NCBI GenBank assembly: GCA_946641795.1
Contig: CAMPBZ010000089.1
Location: forward strand, 1 to 5,234
Reading direction: 5' to 3'
DNA: 5,234 bases
Source of the DNA: an uncultured Clostridia bacterium
GTDB lineage: Bacteria; Bacillota; Clostridia; Oscillospirales; CAG-272
Shown: in pieces, positions 1 to 4,211 of the stretch
Position numbering within the stretch: position 1 is the stretch's first letter
Layout: each line of letters begins with the position of its first letter
Notes under the pieces: generated by a model
What the model was told of the DNA's origin: nothing
The model's input: the letters and a program-made list of their open reading frames with translations, nothing else
Database searches by the model: none
Translations under genes and position numbers: made by a program

Positions 1-61
1 GGAGTCGAACCAACAACCTGCTGATTACAAATCAGCTGCTCTGCCATTGAGCCACACCAGC
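1..61 (-). tRNA. tRNA-Thr (anticodon TGT), 3' end cut by window edge
   Basis: Read on the minus strand from base 61, the sequence starts GCTGGTG (acceptor 5' strand) and continues through a D-arm with the GCTCAATGGCAGAGC pattern. An anticodon stem of 5 bp follows (20-24 with 32-36) around the 7-base loop TTTGTAA, placing anticodon TGT at 27-29, so it reads ACN threonine codons. The T-arm is recognised by GTTGG followed by the TTCGACT loop at 3-9. The last three T-stem bases, the 3' acceptor strand, the discriminator and any encoded CCA lie beyond base 1. No intron or anomaly is seen. The gene has its own strong promoter and a leader of about 30-35 nt. Confidence 0.95.
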
Positions 62-101
62 GAACAACGTCCGCCGCGATTTCGCTTTCGGAACGGAGAC
101 T

Positions 102-130
102 ATTATATCACAATCATTTTTGTTTGTCAA
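102..130 (-). promoter_or_regulatory. sigma-A promoter of tRNA-Thr
   Basis: On the minus strand, -35 TTGACA (125-130) and -10 TATAAT (102-107) are both perfect consensus, with the optimal 17-base spacer (108-124). A/T tracts upstream of the -35 (about 131-150) resemble an UP element, as expected for a stable-RNA promoter. The predicted transcript start is near 95, giving a leader of about 34 nt that would be trimmed from the tRNA. Confidence 0.9.
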
Positions 131-156
131 CCCCCTTTTTCAAAAAAATAAAGCGC

Positions 157-179
157 GGAAAAATGAAGCGGATTTTTCC
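157..179. other. 8-bp inverted repeat between the two tRNA promoters
   Basis: GGAAAAAT at 157-164 and ATTTTTCC at 172-179 are perfect inverted repeats around a 7-base spacer. They lie between the back-to-back -35 boxes (130 and 190). This could be a cruciform-prone or protein-binding dyad, or simply UP-element A/T tracts serving both promoters. No function can be assigned from sequence. Confidence 0.4.
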
Positions 180-189
180 CAAAAAGGTA

Positions 190-218
190 TTGACCTAAAC
201 GAAAGATTGTGATATAAT
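190..218 (+). promoter_or_regulatory. sigma-A promoter of tRNA-Ser
   Basis: -35 TTGACC (190-195, five of six consensus) and perfect -10 TATAAT (213-218) are separated by 17 bases. The predicted start is near 225. The 14 bases GATTGTGATATAAT at 205-218 are identical to the reverse complement of 102-115, the matching part of the divergent tRNA-Thr promoter. Confidence 0.9.
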
Positions 219-222
219 GGTG

Positions 223-256
223 TTTGTCACGAAAACAGATCTGCTTTTGTGACAAA
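223..256. promoter_or_regulatory. 34-base dyad at the tRNA-Ser transcription start
   Basis: TTTGTCAC (223-230) is a perfect inverted repeat of GTGACAAA (249-256). Pairing continues inward through a G-T wobble, three A-T pairs, one mismatch (235/244) and the central 8-base palindrome CAGATCTG (236-243). The right half is itself a 13-base odd palindrome (245-257). The dyad begins at the predicted start site and ends 7 bases before the tRNA. It may be an operator, or a leader hairpin guiding 5' processing; sequence alone cannot decide. Confidence 0.45.
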
Positions 257-263
257 ATTATTC

Positions 264-352
264 GGAAGCGTATCGAAGTGGTCATAACGGCCCTGACTCG
301 AAATCAGGTAGCCCGCAAGGGCTCGTGGGTTCGAATCCCACCGCTTCCGCCA
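264..352 (+). tRNA. tRNA-Ser (anticodon CGA), complete, CCA encoded
   Basis: The acceptor stem GGAAGCG (264-270) pairs perfectly with CGCTTCC (342-348), followed by discriminator G349 and a genomically encoded CCA (350-352). The anticodon stem CCTGA/TCAGG (292-296/304-308) encloses loop CTCGAAA, with anticodon CGA at 299-301, which reads the UCG serine codon. The long class II variable arm (GCCC-GCAA-GGGC, 311-322) is the serine-type hallmark. The T-stem GTGGG/CCCAC (325-329/337-341) encloses loop TTCGAAT. The tRNA 3' end directly abuts a terminator hairpin, so it is probably a single-gene transcription unit. Confidence 0.97.
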
Positions 353-387
353 AAAGAAGAGGATCGCCGTCGGCGATCCTCTTCTTT
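353..387. terminator. bidirectional terminator between tRNA-Ser and the GT2 gene
   Basis: Bases 353-368 and 372-387 form a perfect 16-bp inverted repeat around loop GTC. On the plus strand it follows tRNA-Ser with no gap after CCA and ends in an interrupted T-rich run. On the minus strand it follows the GT2 stop codon (TGA, 389-387, whose last base is the first paired base) and ends in TTCTTTT. It therefore looks like one hairpin serving both converging genes. Confidence 0.85.
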
Positions 388-1721
388 CATTCCTCTTGTC
401 CCTGTTCGTCCAGCGTTTCAATTTTGGTGGAGTCGTCGTGTGGGATCGGCTTCCAGCCCAGGTGGCGGGAGAAAAATGCCTGCACGTCGATCAGCGTTTG
501 AATCCCCATAAAGATCGGAAAGAACAAAACGATCAGAATTTTTAAAAACGGATTTACGCCGCGGATGCGCTTGTGCTCAATGATGAACATGACGATAGCA
601 ATCAACATCATGAACGGCAAAGAGAACAACGCCGATCTTGCCAGATTGAAAAGCATTCCTTCCGAGAAAAACAGATTGTAGGAATCTCCAAGGATCAACT
701 GGCGCCACGTATAGTTTTTATCCACCAACGGGGTAATTATTTCCAAAACAAACTGCAAAACCTGCAAGCAAAGCAACATTAAGGGAACGGGCATAATATT
801 AACCGAAATATCGTAAAGCGAAACGCGGTGTTTGGTTTCTTTTTTGAAAATGCCGGCCACCAACTCTTTAAACCGCGCGTAAAAGACCAATAAATGCCCG
901 CGCGACCAGCGCACGCGCTGACGCCACATTATTTTCAGGGAAGTGGGCTGTTCGTCGTAGAACACGGCTTCGTCGCAATAGCGGATGTTGTGTTCAAACA
1001 AAATCTGGTCGGCGGTAAATTCCCAGTCCTCTGTCAAGGTCACGTAAGGCCAGCCGTTTTTCACGATTTTGGAATTGATCAGGTATCCGGTTCCCTGAAC
1101 GCGGGTGGAGCACCCCAGCACCGTTCTGCCGCGGCTTTCCAGCCGACAGCCAATGGCAAAATACATTCCGTAAAGACCGGAGATTAAATTTTTGCCAAAG
1201 TTTTTGGAGTTGCGGTAAGAGGTGATCACGCTTTTCCGGTGGTAGTATTCAAACGCGTCGTTCATTTTGGAAATGTAGTTTTTATCCAAAACGTTATCGG
1301 CATTGAAAAGGAAAAAGCCGTCAAACGATTTTGTCTTGTAGTCGCGCTCAATGCAGGAGAACAGGTATTTAAATGCATAACCCATGGTGCATTCGTCCGG
1401 GTTATCGTATTCGTAAACGGTGGCGCCGCATTGCCGCGCGATTTCGGCGGTTTTGTCGGTGCAGTTGTGGGCAACCACAAAGATTTGCAATTTGTCCTGC
1501 GGATAATCGTTTTTTTGAATGCTCTCAATCAGCCCGGCAATCACCGCTTCCTCATTCCGCGCCGGAATGATCAGGCCGTAGCGGTTGATCTTATCGGTTT
1601 TCGGGTAGCGCTTCCTGGCAAAAACGCCAACAATGCCAAACAAGGCAAAATGAAGAACCAGTGCACCCAAAAGGATGAACAGGATATTCATGATCAGTCG
1701 AACGATATGTAAATAATCCAT
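387..1721 (-). CDS. membrane-bound family 2 glycosyltransferase (processive-type)
   Basis: A 444-residue inner-membrane GT2 enzyme of the hyaluronan/chitin/cellulose-synthase-like type, which transfers sugar from a nucleotide sugar to a growing glycan on the cytoplasmic face. Visible features are one N-terminal membrane segment (about 10-33), IPARNEE (52-58) with HNCTDKT (85-91) opening the nucleotide-binding GT-A fold, a DxD-position motif FNADN (139-143), TEDWEF (230-235) with the probable catalytic Asp, and QRVRW (268-272), the QxxRW motif of processive synthases. Three hydrophobic C-terminal segments follow (about 307-332, 366-381, 393-411). The start at 1721 is preceded by GGGA 9 nt upstream; the in-frame ATG at residue 11 has no ribosome binding site and would cut the membrane segment. 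Oddities are Asn140 in place of the usual first Asp of DxD, and G+C of about 42-50% in sampled lines, below its neighbours. The sugar and product cannot be assigned. Confidence 0.9.
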   Translation of the reverse strand: MDYLHIVRLIMNILFILLGALVLHFALFGIVGVFARKRYPKTDKINRYGLIIPARNEEAVIAGLIESIQKNDYPQDKLQIFVVAHNCTDKTAEIARQCGATVYEYDNPDECTMGYAFKYLFSCIERDYKTKSFDGFFLFNADNVLDKNYISKMNDAFEYYHRKSVITSYRNSKNFGKNLISGLYGMYFAIGCRLESRGRTVLGCSTRVQGTGYLINSKIVKNGWPYVTLTEDWEFTADQILFEHNIRYCDEAVFYDEQPTSLKIMWRQRVRWSRGHLLVFYARFKELVAGIFKKETKHRVSLYDISVNIMPVPLMLLCLQVLQFVLEIITPLVDKNYTWRQLILGDSYNLFFSEGMLFNLARSALFSLPFMMLIAIVMFIIEHKRIRGVNPFLKILIVLFFPIFMGIQTLIDVQAFFSRHLGWKPIPHDDSTKIETLDEQGQEE

Positions 1722-1807
1722 AATCTTTTTCCCGGGCAGTCCGCTCGGAATTTTCCTTTATGTTTTTTCTGAAAATAATTGCATTGCAAAGAAAGGCAAA
1801 AAAGAAA

Positions 1808-1822
1808 CCGATTTTTCATCGG
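1808..1822 (-). promoter_or_regulatory. weak terminator-like hairpin in the GT2 leader
   Basis: On the minus strand CCGAT-GAAAA-ATCGG forms a 5-bp stem followed directly by TTTCTTTTTT (1807-1798). It lies between the predicted GT2 promoter and its start codon, so it could act as an attenuator. The stem is short, and chance in an A/T-rich leader is a real alternative. Confidence 0.3.
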
Positions 1823-1842
1823 ATTTTTCCTGCGCCACTGCT

Positions 1843-1871
1843 ATTGTACCATAAAGCCGGCGATAAATCAA
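1843..1871 (-). promoter_or_regulatory. predicted sigma-A promoter of the GT2 gene
   Basis: On the minus strand, -35 TTGATT (1866-1871) and -10 TACAAT (1843-1848) are spaced by exactly 17 bases. The transcript would start near 1836, giving a leader of about 115 nt before the ATG at 1721. Confidence 0.6.
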
Positions 1872-1879
1872 GTCTTTTG

Positions 1880-1913
1880 CCGTATTTTGTCGCAAAACGG
1901 GTTATTTGTCCCG
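1880..1913. other. overlapping imperfect inverted repeats upstream of the GT2 promoter
   Basis: CCG-TA-TTTTG (1880-1889) mirrors CAAAA-CGG (1893-1900) across TCG, an 8-bp stem with a 2-base bulge. CGGG (1898-1901) also pairs with CCCG (1910-1913). The pair lies 9 bases upstream of the GT2 -35 box and about 100 bases upstream of the lipoprotein -10 box, so it could hold an operator for either gene. The remainder of the 335-base gap 1722-2056 shows only A/T-rich DNA, the promoters and the leader hairpin listed separately. Confidence 0.3.
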
Positions 1914-2014
1914 CTTTTTACCGTTTGCAAAACAAAACCGCGGCCCCGGAAAATCTGCAATGTCATAAAACCGAAAAAATTTTAATCTTTCAGCTTTTTT
2001 TCAGTATTGCGGGG

Positions 2015-2020
2015 TACAAT
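2015..2020 (+). promoter_or_regulatory. probable -10 box of the lipoprotein gene
   Basis: TACAAT lies 22 bases upstream of the ribosome binding site. At the 16-18 base spacing the upstream sequence is AGCTTT-like, not a recognisable -35 box. Either the promoter needs an activator or the true promoter is elsewhere in the gap. Confidence 0.45.
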
Positions 2021-2041
2021 GATGGCACAAAGCAAAAAAAC

Positions 2042-2048
2042 AGGAGGG
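2042..2048 (+). promoter_or_regulatory. strong ribosome binding site fixing the lipoprotein start
   Basis: AGGAGGG is followed by an 8-base spacer and ATG at 2057. The reading frame stays open upstream to an ATG at 1760, but that region lacks a ribosome binding site and would bury the signal peptide. This site decides the start. Confidence 0.9.
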
Positions 2049-2056
2049 AATTTTCC

Positions 2057-3811
2057 ATGAAAAACAAACTTTTCAAAACGTTGCTCGCGGTTCTTTTGGT
2101 TGCCGGTATGCTCGTGCTGGCAAGCTGCGGTTTTGTAAAAGCAACCCAAACGGTAACGAACACCGAGTCCGGTACCAACGCCGACCCGGTCACCACCGAC
2201 GACGCGCAGAACGCCAAGGATAACGAAACAGAAATTACCGGCAGTTTTGCCATTGCCACCCAGGTTGCAAACGGCTATGTGCAAACGGGCAATGTTTACA
2301 CCATCACCGCCGCCGGCGAATACACGCTTTCCGGCGTGCTGGAAGAGGGGCAGGTCATTGTAAACGCCGGGGACGACGATAAAGTTACCCTCTACCTCAA
2401 CAACGTGTCCATCACCTGCTCCACAAATTCTCCTATTTATATTCAGAATGCCGACAAGGTCAAAATCAACGCGCTGGAAGGCACCTACAACGTTGTAACC
2501 GACGCGCGCGCCCTGCAAACCGACGAAAACGATACCACCGGCCAGGGCGCCATTTACGCCTGCTGCGACCTCGACCTGCTCGGCACCGGCTCCCTGGTGG
2601 TGGAAGCGGGCTACAACAACGGCATTCAGACCAAGGACGATTTGGAGATCAAAACGATCGTCCTCTACGTCAAAGCGCCCAACAACGCCATCAAGGGCAA
2701 CGACTCGCTCACCATCAAATCGGGCAACATTATTGCCATCTCCTCGGCGGGCGACGCGCTGAAAACCGAGAACTCGGATATTTCCTCCAAGGGCAACCAG
2801 CGCGGAACCATCACCATTTCGGGCGGAACGCTGGAACTGTACGCCGGGTGCGACGGGATTGACGCTTCCTACGACGTGGTCATTTCCGGCTCCCCGAGCA
2901 TTCTCATCAAAACCAACACCTACTCGGAATACACCGCCGACAGCCTGAAAAAAACGGCAAGCAGCTCGTCAAGCGGCTGGGGCAGAGGCGGTTTTCCGGG
3001 CGAAAGCGGCAACACCAACAAGAGCGCCGAAAGCTCCAAGGGGATCAAAGCCGACAACCAGATCACCATTTCCGGCGGCACCATTGAAATCTTTTGCAAG
3101 GACGACGGCATTCACGCCAACCAGGACGTTGCGTTGGAGAACGGCGTCAGCCCGCTCGGCAACATCACCGTTTCGGGCGGCTCAATTCAAATCACCGCGG
3201 CGGATGACGCCATTCACGCCGACGGCACCTTGCAGATCGACGGCGGCTATATCAATATTGTAACCGCTTACGAAGGGCTGGAAGGCCACTACGTCAACAT
3301 TACCGACGGCGAAGTACACGTTTACGCGACCAACGACGGCGTGAACGCGCAAGGCTCCTCCAAAAACGTTTCGGACGGTGTAATCACCGTTTCGGGCGGC
3401 AAAGTGTATGTGGAGGTCGCGGGCGGCGACGTGGACGGCGTGGACGCCAACGGCAGCTATTACCAAACCGGCGGATTTGTGGTGGTCAGCAACCCGAACG
3501 CAAACTCGACGGGCACCGCCGCGGCGGTGGACGCCGACAACACCGTTTCGGTTACCGGCGGCATCATTCTTGCGCTGGGCGCCGTGCCTTCCTCGGGCGG
3601 CGGTATGGGCGGCGGAAGATTTGGTATGGGCGGAATGTACGCGGGTTCCTCGCTTCCTTCCGGCTACGTGACATTCAGCAACACCCTCTCGGCGGGCGAA
3701 CACACCTTCACCTTTGACGGCACCGCCTACACCTTCACCCTGAAAAACCGCGTTTCGAGCGGCTGGATTTGGGCGAGCGGCATTTCTTCGAGCAATTATA
3801 CGCTGAAATGA
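2057..3811 (+). CDS. secreted beta-helix carbohydrate-binding lipoprotein (Cthe_2159 family)
   Basis: The protein has 584 residues. The N-terminus is a lipoprotein signal: MKNKLFK, a hydrophobic core (about 8-22), lipobox LASC with Cys24 as predicted lipidated residue, then a polar Thr/Asn/Asp-rich linker to about residue 60. Residues 87-145 match the opening of the Cthe_2159 family (Pfam PF14262 from memory), including AGEYTLSG and GDDDKVTLYLNNVSI. Residues about 179-510 are stacked parallel beta-helix coils of the form ITISGGT-hydrophobic-DDGIxA. The clostridial prototype binds cellulose and polygalacturonate and resembles polysaccharide lyases; binding to a surface or plant glycan is inferred here and no catalytic residues can be claimed. 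Gly-rich loops occur at 306-318 and 513-528, and a beta-rich cap at about 535-584. It is divergent from the GT2 gene with its own promoter region. The alternative is a cell-wall adhesin of similar fold. Confidence 0.9.
   Translation: MKNKLFKTLLAVLLVAGMLVLASCGFVKATQTVTNTESGTNADPVTTDDAQNAKDNETEITGSFAIATQVANGYVQTGNVYTITAAGEYTLSGVLEEGQVIVNAGDDDKVTLYLNNVSITCSTNSPIYIQNADKVKINALEGTYNVVTDARALQTDENDTTGQGAIYACCDLDLLGTGSLVVEAGYNNGIQTKDDLEIKTIVLYVKAPNNAIKGNDSLTIKSGNIIAISSAGDALKTENSDISSKGNQRGTITISGGTLELYAGCDGIDASYDVVISGSPSILIKTNTYSEYTADSLKKTASSSSSGWGRGGFPGESGNTNKSAESSKGIKADNQITISGGTIEIFCKDDGIHANQDVALENGVSPLGNITVSGGSIQITAADDAIHADGTLQIDGGYINIVTAYEGLEGHYVNITDGEVHVYATNDGVNAQGSSKNVSDGVITVSGGKVYVEVAGGDVDGVDANGSYYQTGGFVVVSNPNANSTGTAAAVDADNTVSVTGGIILALGAVPSSGGGMGGGRFGMGGMYAGSSLPSGYVTFSNTLSAGEHTFTFDGTAYTFTLKNRVSSGWIWASGISSSNYTLK
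2591..3586 (+). repeat. degenerate beta-helix coil repeats within the lipoprotein
   Basis: About eleven coils of roughly 17-25 residues run through residues 179-510. Examples start at 251 (TITISGGTLELYAGCDGIDA), 335 (QITISGGTIEIFCKDDGIHA), 369 (NITVSGGSIQITAADDAIHA), 412 and 442. Each has a beta strand, a Gly-Gly or Asp-Gly turn, a second strand and a D-G-(I/V)-x-A turn. The coils have diverged at DNA level, so this is an old protein repeat, not a recent tandem duplication. Confidence 0.75.
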
Positions 3812-3833
3812 TATTGCACGGCATTGCCGCGCC

Positions 3834-3848
3834 ACCGCCTGCGGCGGT
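3834..3848. other. GC-rich hairpin downstream of the lipoprotein
   Basis: ACCGCC-TGC-GGCGGT is a perfect 6-bp stem with a 3-base loop. It is the first of several palindromes in the gap 3812-3915. There is no T-tract after it. Confidence 0.45.
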
Positions 3849-3851
3849 TCC

Positions 3852-3870
3852 GGCCCCCCTTCGGGGGGCC
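3852..3870 (+). terminator. candidate terminator of the lipoprotein gene
   Basis: GGCCCCCC (3852-3859) pairs perfectly with GGGGGGCC (3863-3870) across TTC, an extremely stable stem that can also fold with a UUCG tetraloop. It sits about 40 bases after the stop codon. The usual T-tract is missing (TTGCCGG follows), so it may be an mRNA-stabilising 3' structure or a REP-like element instead. Confidence 0.5.
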
Positions 3871-3872
3871 TT

Positions 3873-3897
3873 GCCGGAATGTTCCATCCCGGCCGGC
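3873..3897. other. further palindromes: GCCGG/CCGGC and CCGGCCGG
   Basis: GCCGG (3873-3877) can pair with CCGGC (3889-3893). Within the same stretch GGAATGTTCC (3876-3885) is a 4-bp dyad and CCGGCCGG (3889-3896) a perfect palindrome. Together with the two preceding hairpins this forms a compact palindrome cluster just upstream of the next promoter. Confidence 0.4.
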
Positions 3898-3915
3898 GCG
3901 GCGAGCGAAAACCGC

Positions 3916-3944
3916 TTGACATTCCGGATTATTTTTGGTAAAAT
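3916..3944 (+). promoter_or_regulatory. sigma-A promoter of the FTR-like gene
   Basis: -35 TTGACA (3916-3921, perfect) and -10 TAAAAT (3939-3944, five of six) are separated by exactly 17 bases. The predicted start is near 3951. A GGGAGG ribosome binding site at 3965-3970 follows, 7 bases before the ATG. The gene is thus independently and probably strongly transcribed. Confidence 0.85.
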
Positions 3945-3977
3945 AAGAGCAGAAAGCAACAAAAGGGAGGGCGACGA

Positions 3978-4175
3978 ATGAAGATCCGGCTGAACGACGA
4001 CAAAGAACTGGTCAAAATTATACAGGAAGGGCTGAAAGCCAAGGACGGCTATTGCCCCTGCCGGGTGGGAAAGCGCCCGGAGTTCAAATGTATGTGCCAG
4101 GAGTTTCGGGATCAAATCGCCGACCCGAACTTTGAAGGCCTGTGCCACTGCGGATTGTACTATAAGGAAAAATAA
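3978..4175 (+). CDS. small ferredoxin:thioredoxin reductase catalytic-chain-like Fe-S protein
   Basis: A 65-residue cytoplasmic protein with three Cys-x-Cys motifs: CPC (26-28), CMC (38-40) and CHC (56-58). This is the signature of the ferredoxin:thioredoxin reductase catalytic chain (FeThRed_B family), where four cysteines hold a 4Fe-4S cluster and the other two form the redox-active disulfide that reduces thioredoxin-like partners. Canonical spacing is CPC-x16-CPC-x8-CHC. Here it is CPC-x9-CMC-x15-CHC: the overall span of 33 residues is kept but the middle pair is moved 7 residues toward the N-terminus. The protein is shorter than plant-type chains (about 110 residues) and has no variable-chain gene nearby. 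I recall similar short proteins in Clostridia. The start is supported by GGGAGG 7 nt upstream. A pure Fe-S electron carrier remains possible; the partner is unknown. Confidence 0.82.
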   Translation: MKIRLNDDKELVKIIQEGLKAKDGYCPCRVGKRPEFKCMCQEFRDQIADPNFEGLCHCGLYYKEK

Positions 4176-4183
4176 AAAAAGCA

Positions 4184-4211
4184 AAAAAAGCCGCCCACGG
4201 GCGGCTTTTTT
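4184..4211. terminator. bidirectional terminator between FTR-like gene and dus
   Basis: GCCGCC (4190-4195) pairs with GGCGGC (4200-4205) around tetraloop CACG, extended by an A6 tract (4184-4189) opposite a T6 tract (4206-4211). On the plus strand it ends the FTR-like transcript with TTTTTT. On the minus strand it ends dus with TTTTTTT-GC-TTTTTTT. The dus stop codon (4213-4211) touches the T-tract. Confidence 0.95.

Noticed and set aside
62..101. Riboswitch or T-box in the tRNA-Thr leader
   Set aside because: The leader is only about 34 nt, has no T-box motif or terminator/antiterminator, and precedes a tRNA, not a regulated mRNA.
224..511. Open frames across tRNA-Ser on both strands (224-511 plus, 227-421 minus)
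   Set aside because: They translate the tRNA and terminator hairpin and lack ribosome binding sites; typical spurious frames over a tRNA.
1239..1712. 157-codon plus-strand frame opposite GT2
   Set aside because: The opposite strand carries clear GT2 motifs through this region, and the plus frame shows no family signature.
1760..2056. In-frame 99-codon extension of the lipoprotein gene from an ATG at 1760
   Set aside because: No ribosome binding site there, it overlaps the GT2 promoter, its translation has no recognisable signal, and a strong AGGAGGG site plus lipoprotein signal peptide mark 2057 as the start.
330..2056. Genomic island integrated at tRNA-Ser carrying the low-G+C GT2 gene
   Set aside because: No integrase is present and I see no second copy of the tRNA 3' end that would serve as an attachment site.
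2591..3586. CRISPR or DNA-level tandem repeat array
   Set aside because: Repetition is at protein level (beta-helix coils) with divergent DNA and no constant repeat or spacer lengths.
3182..3922. 246-codon open frame on the minus strand opposite the lipoprotein
   Set aside because: Its Ala/Arg/Val/His-rich repetitive translation mirrors the GC-rich coil repeats of the real gene, with no ribosome binding site or domain motif.
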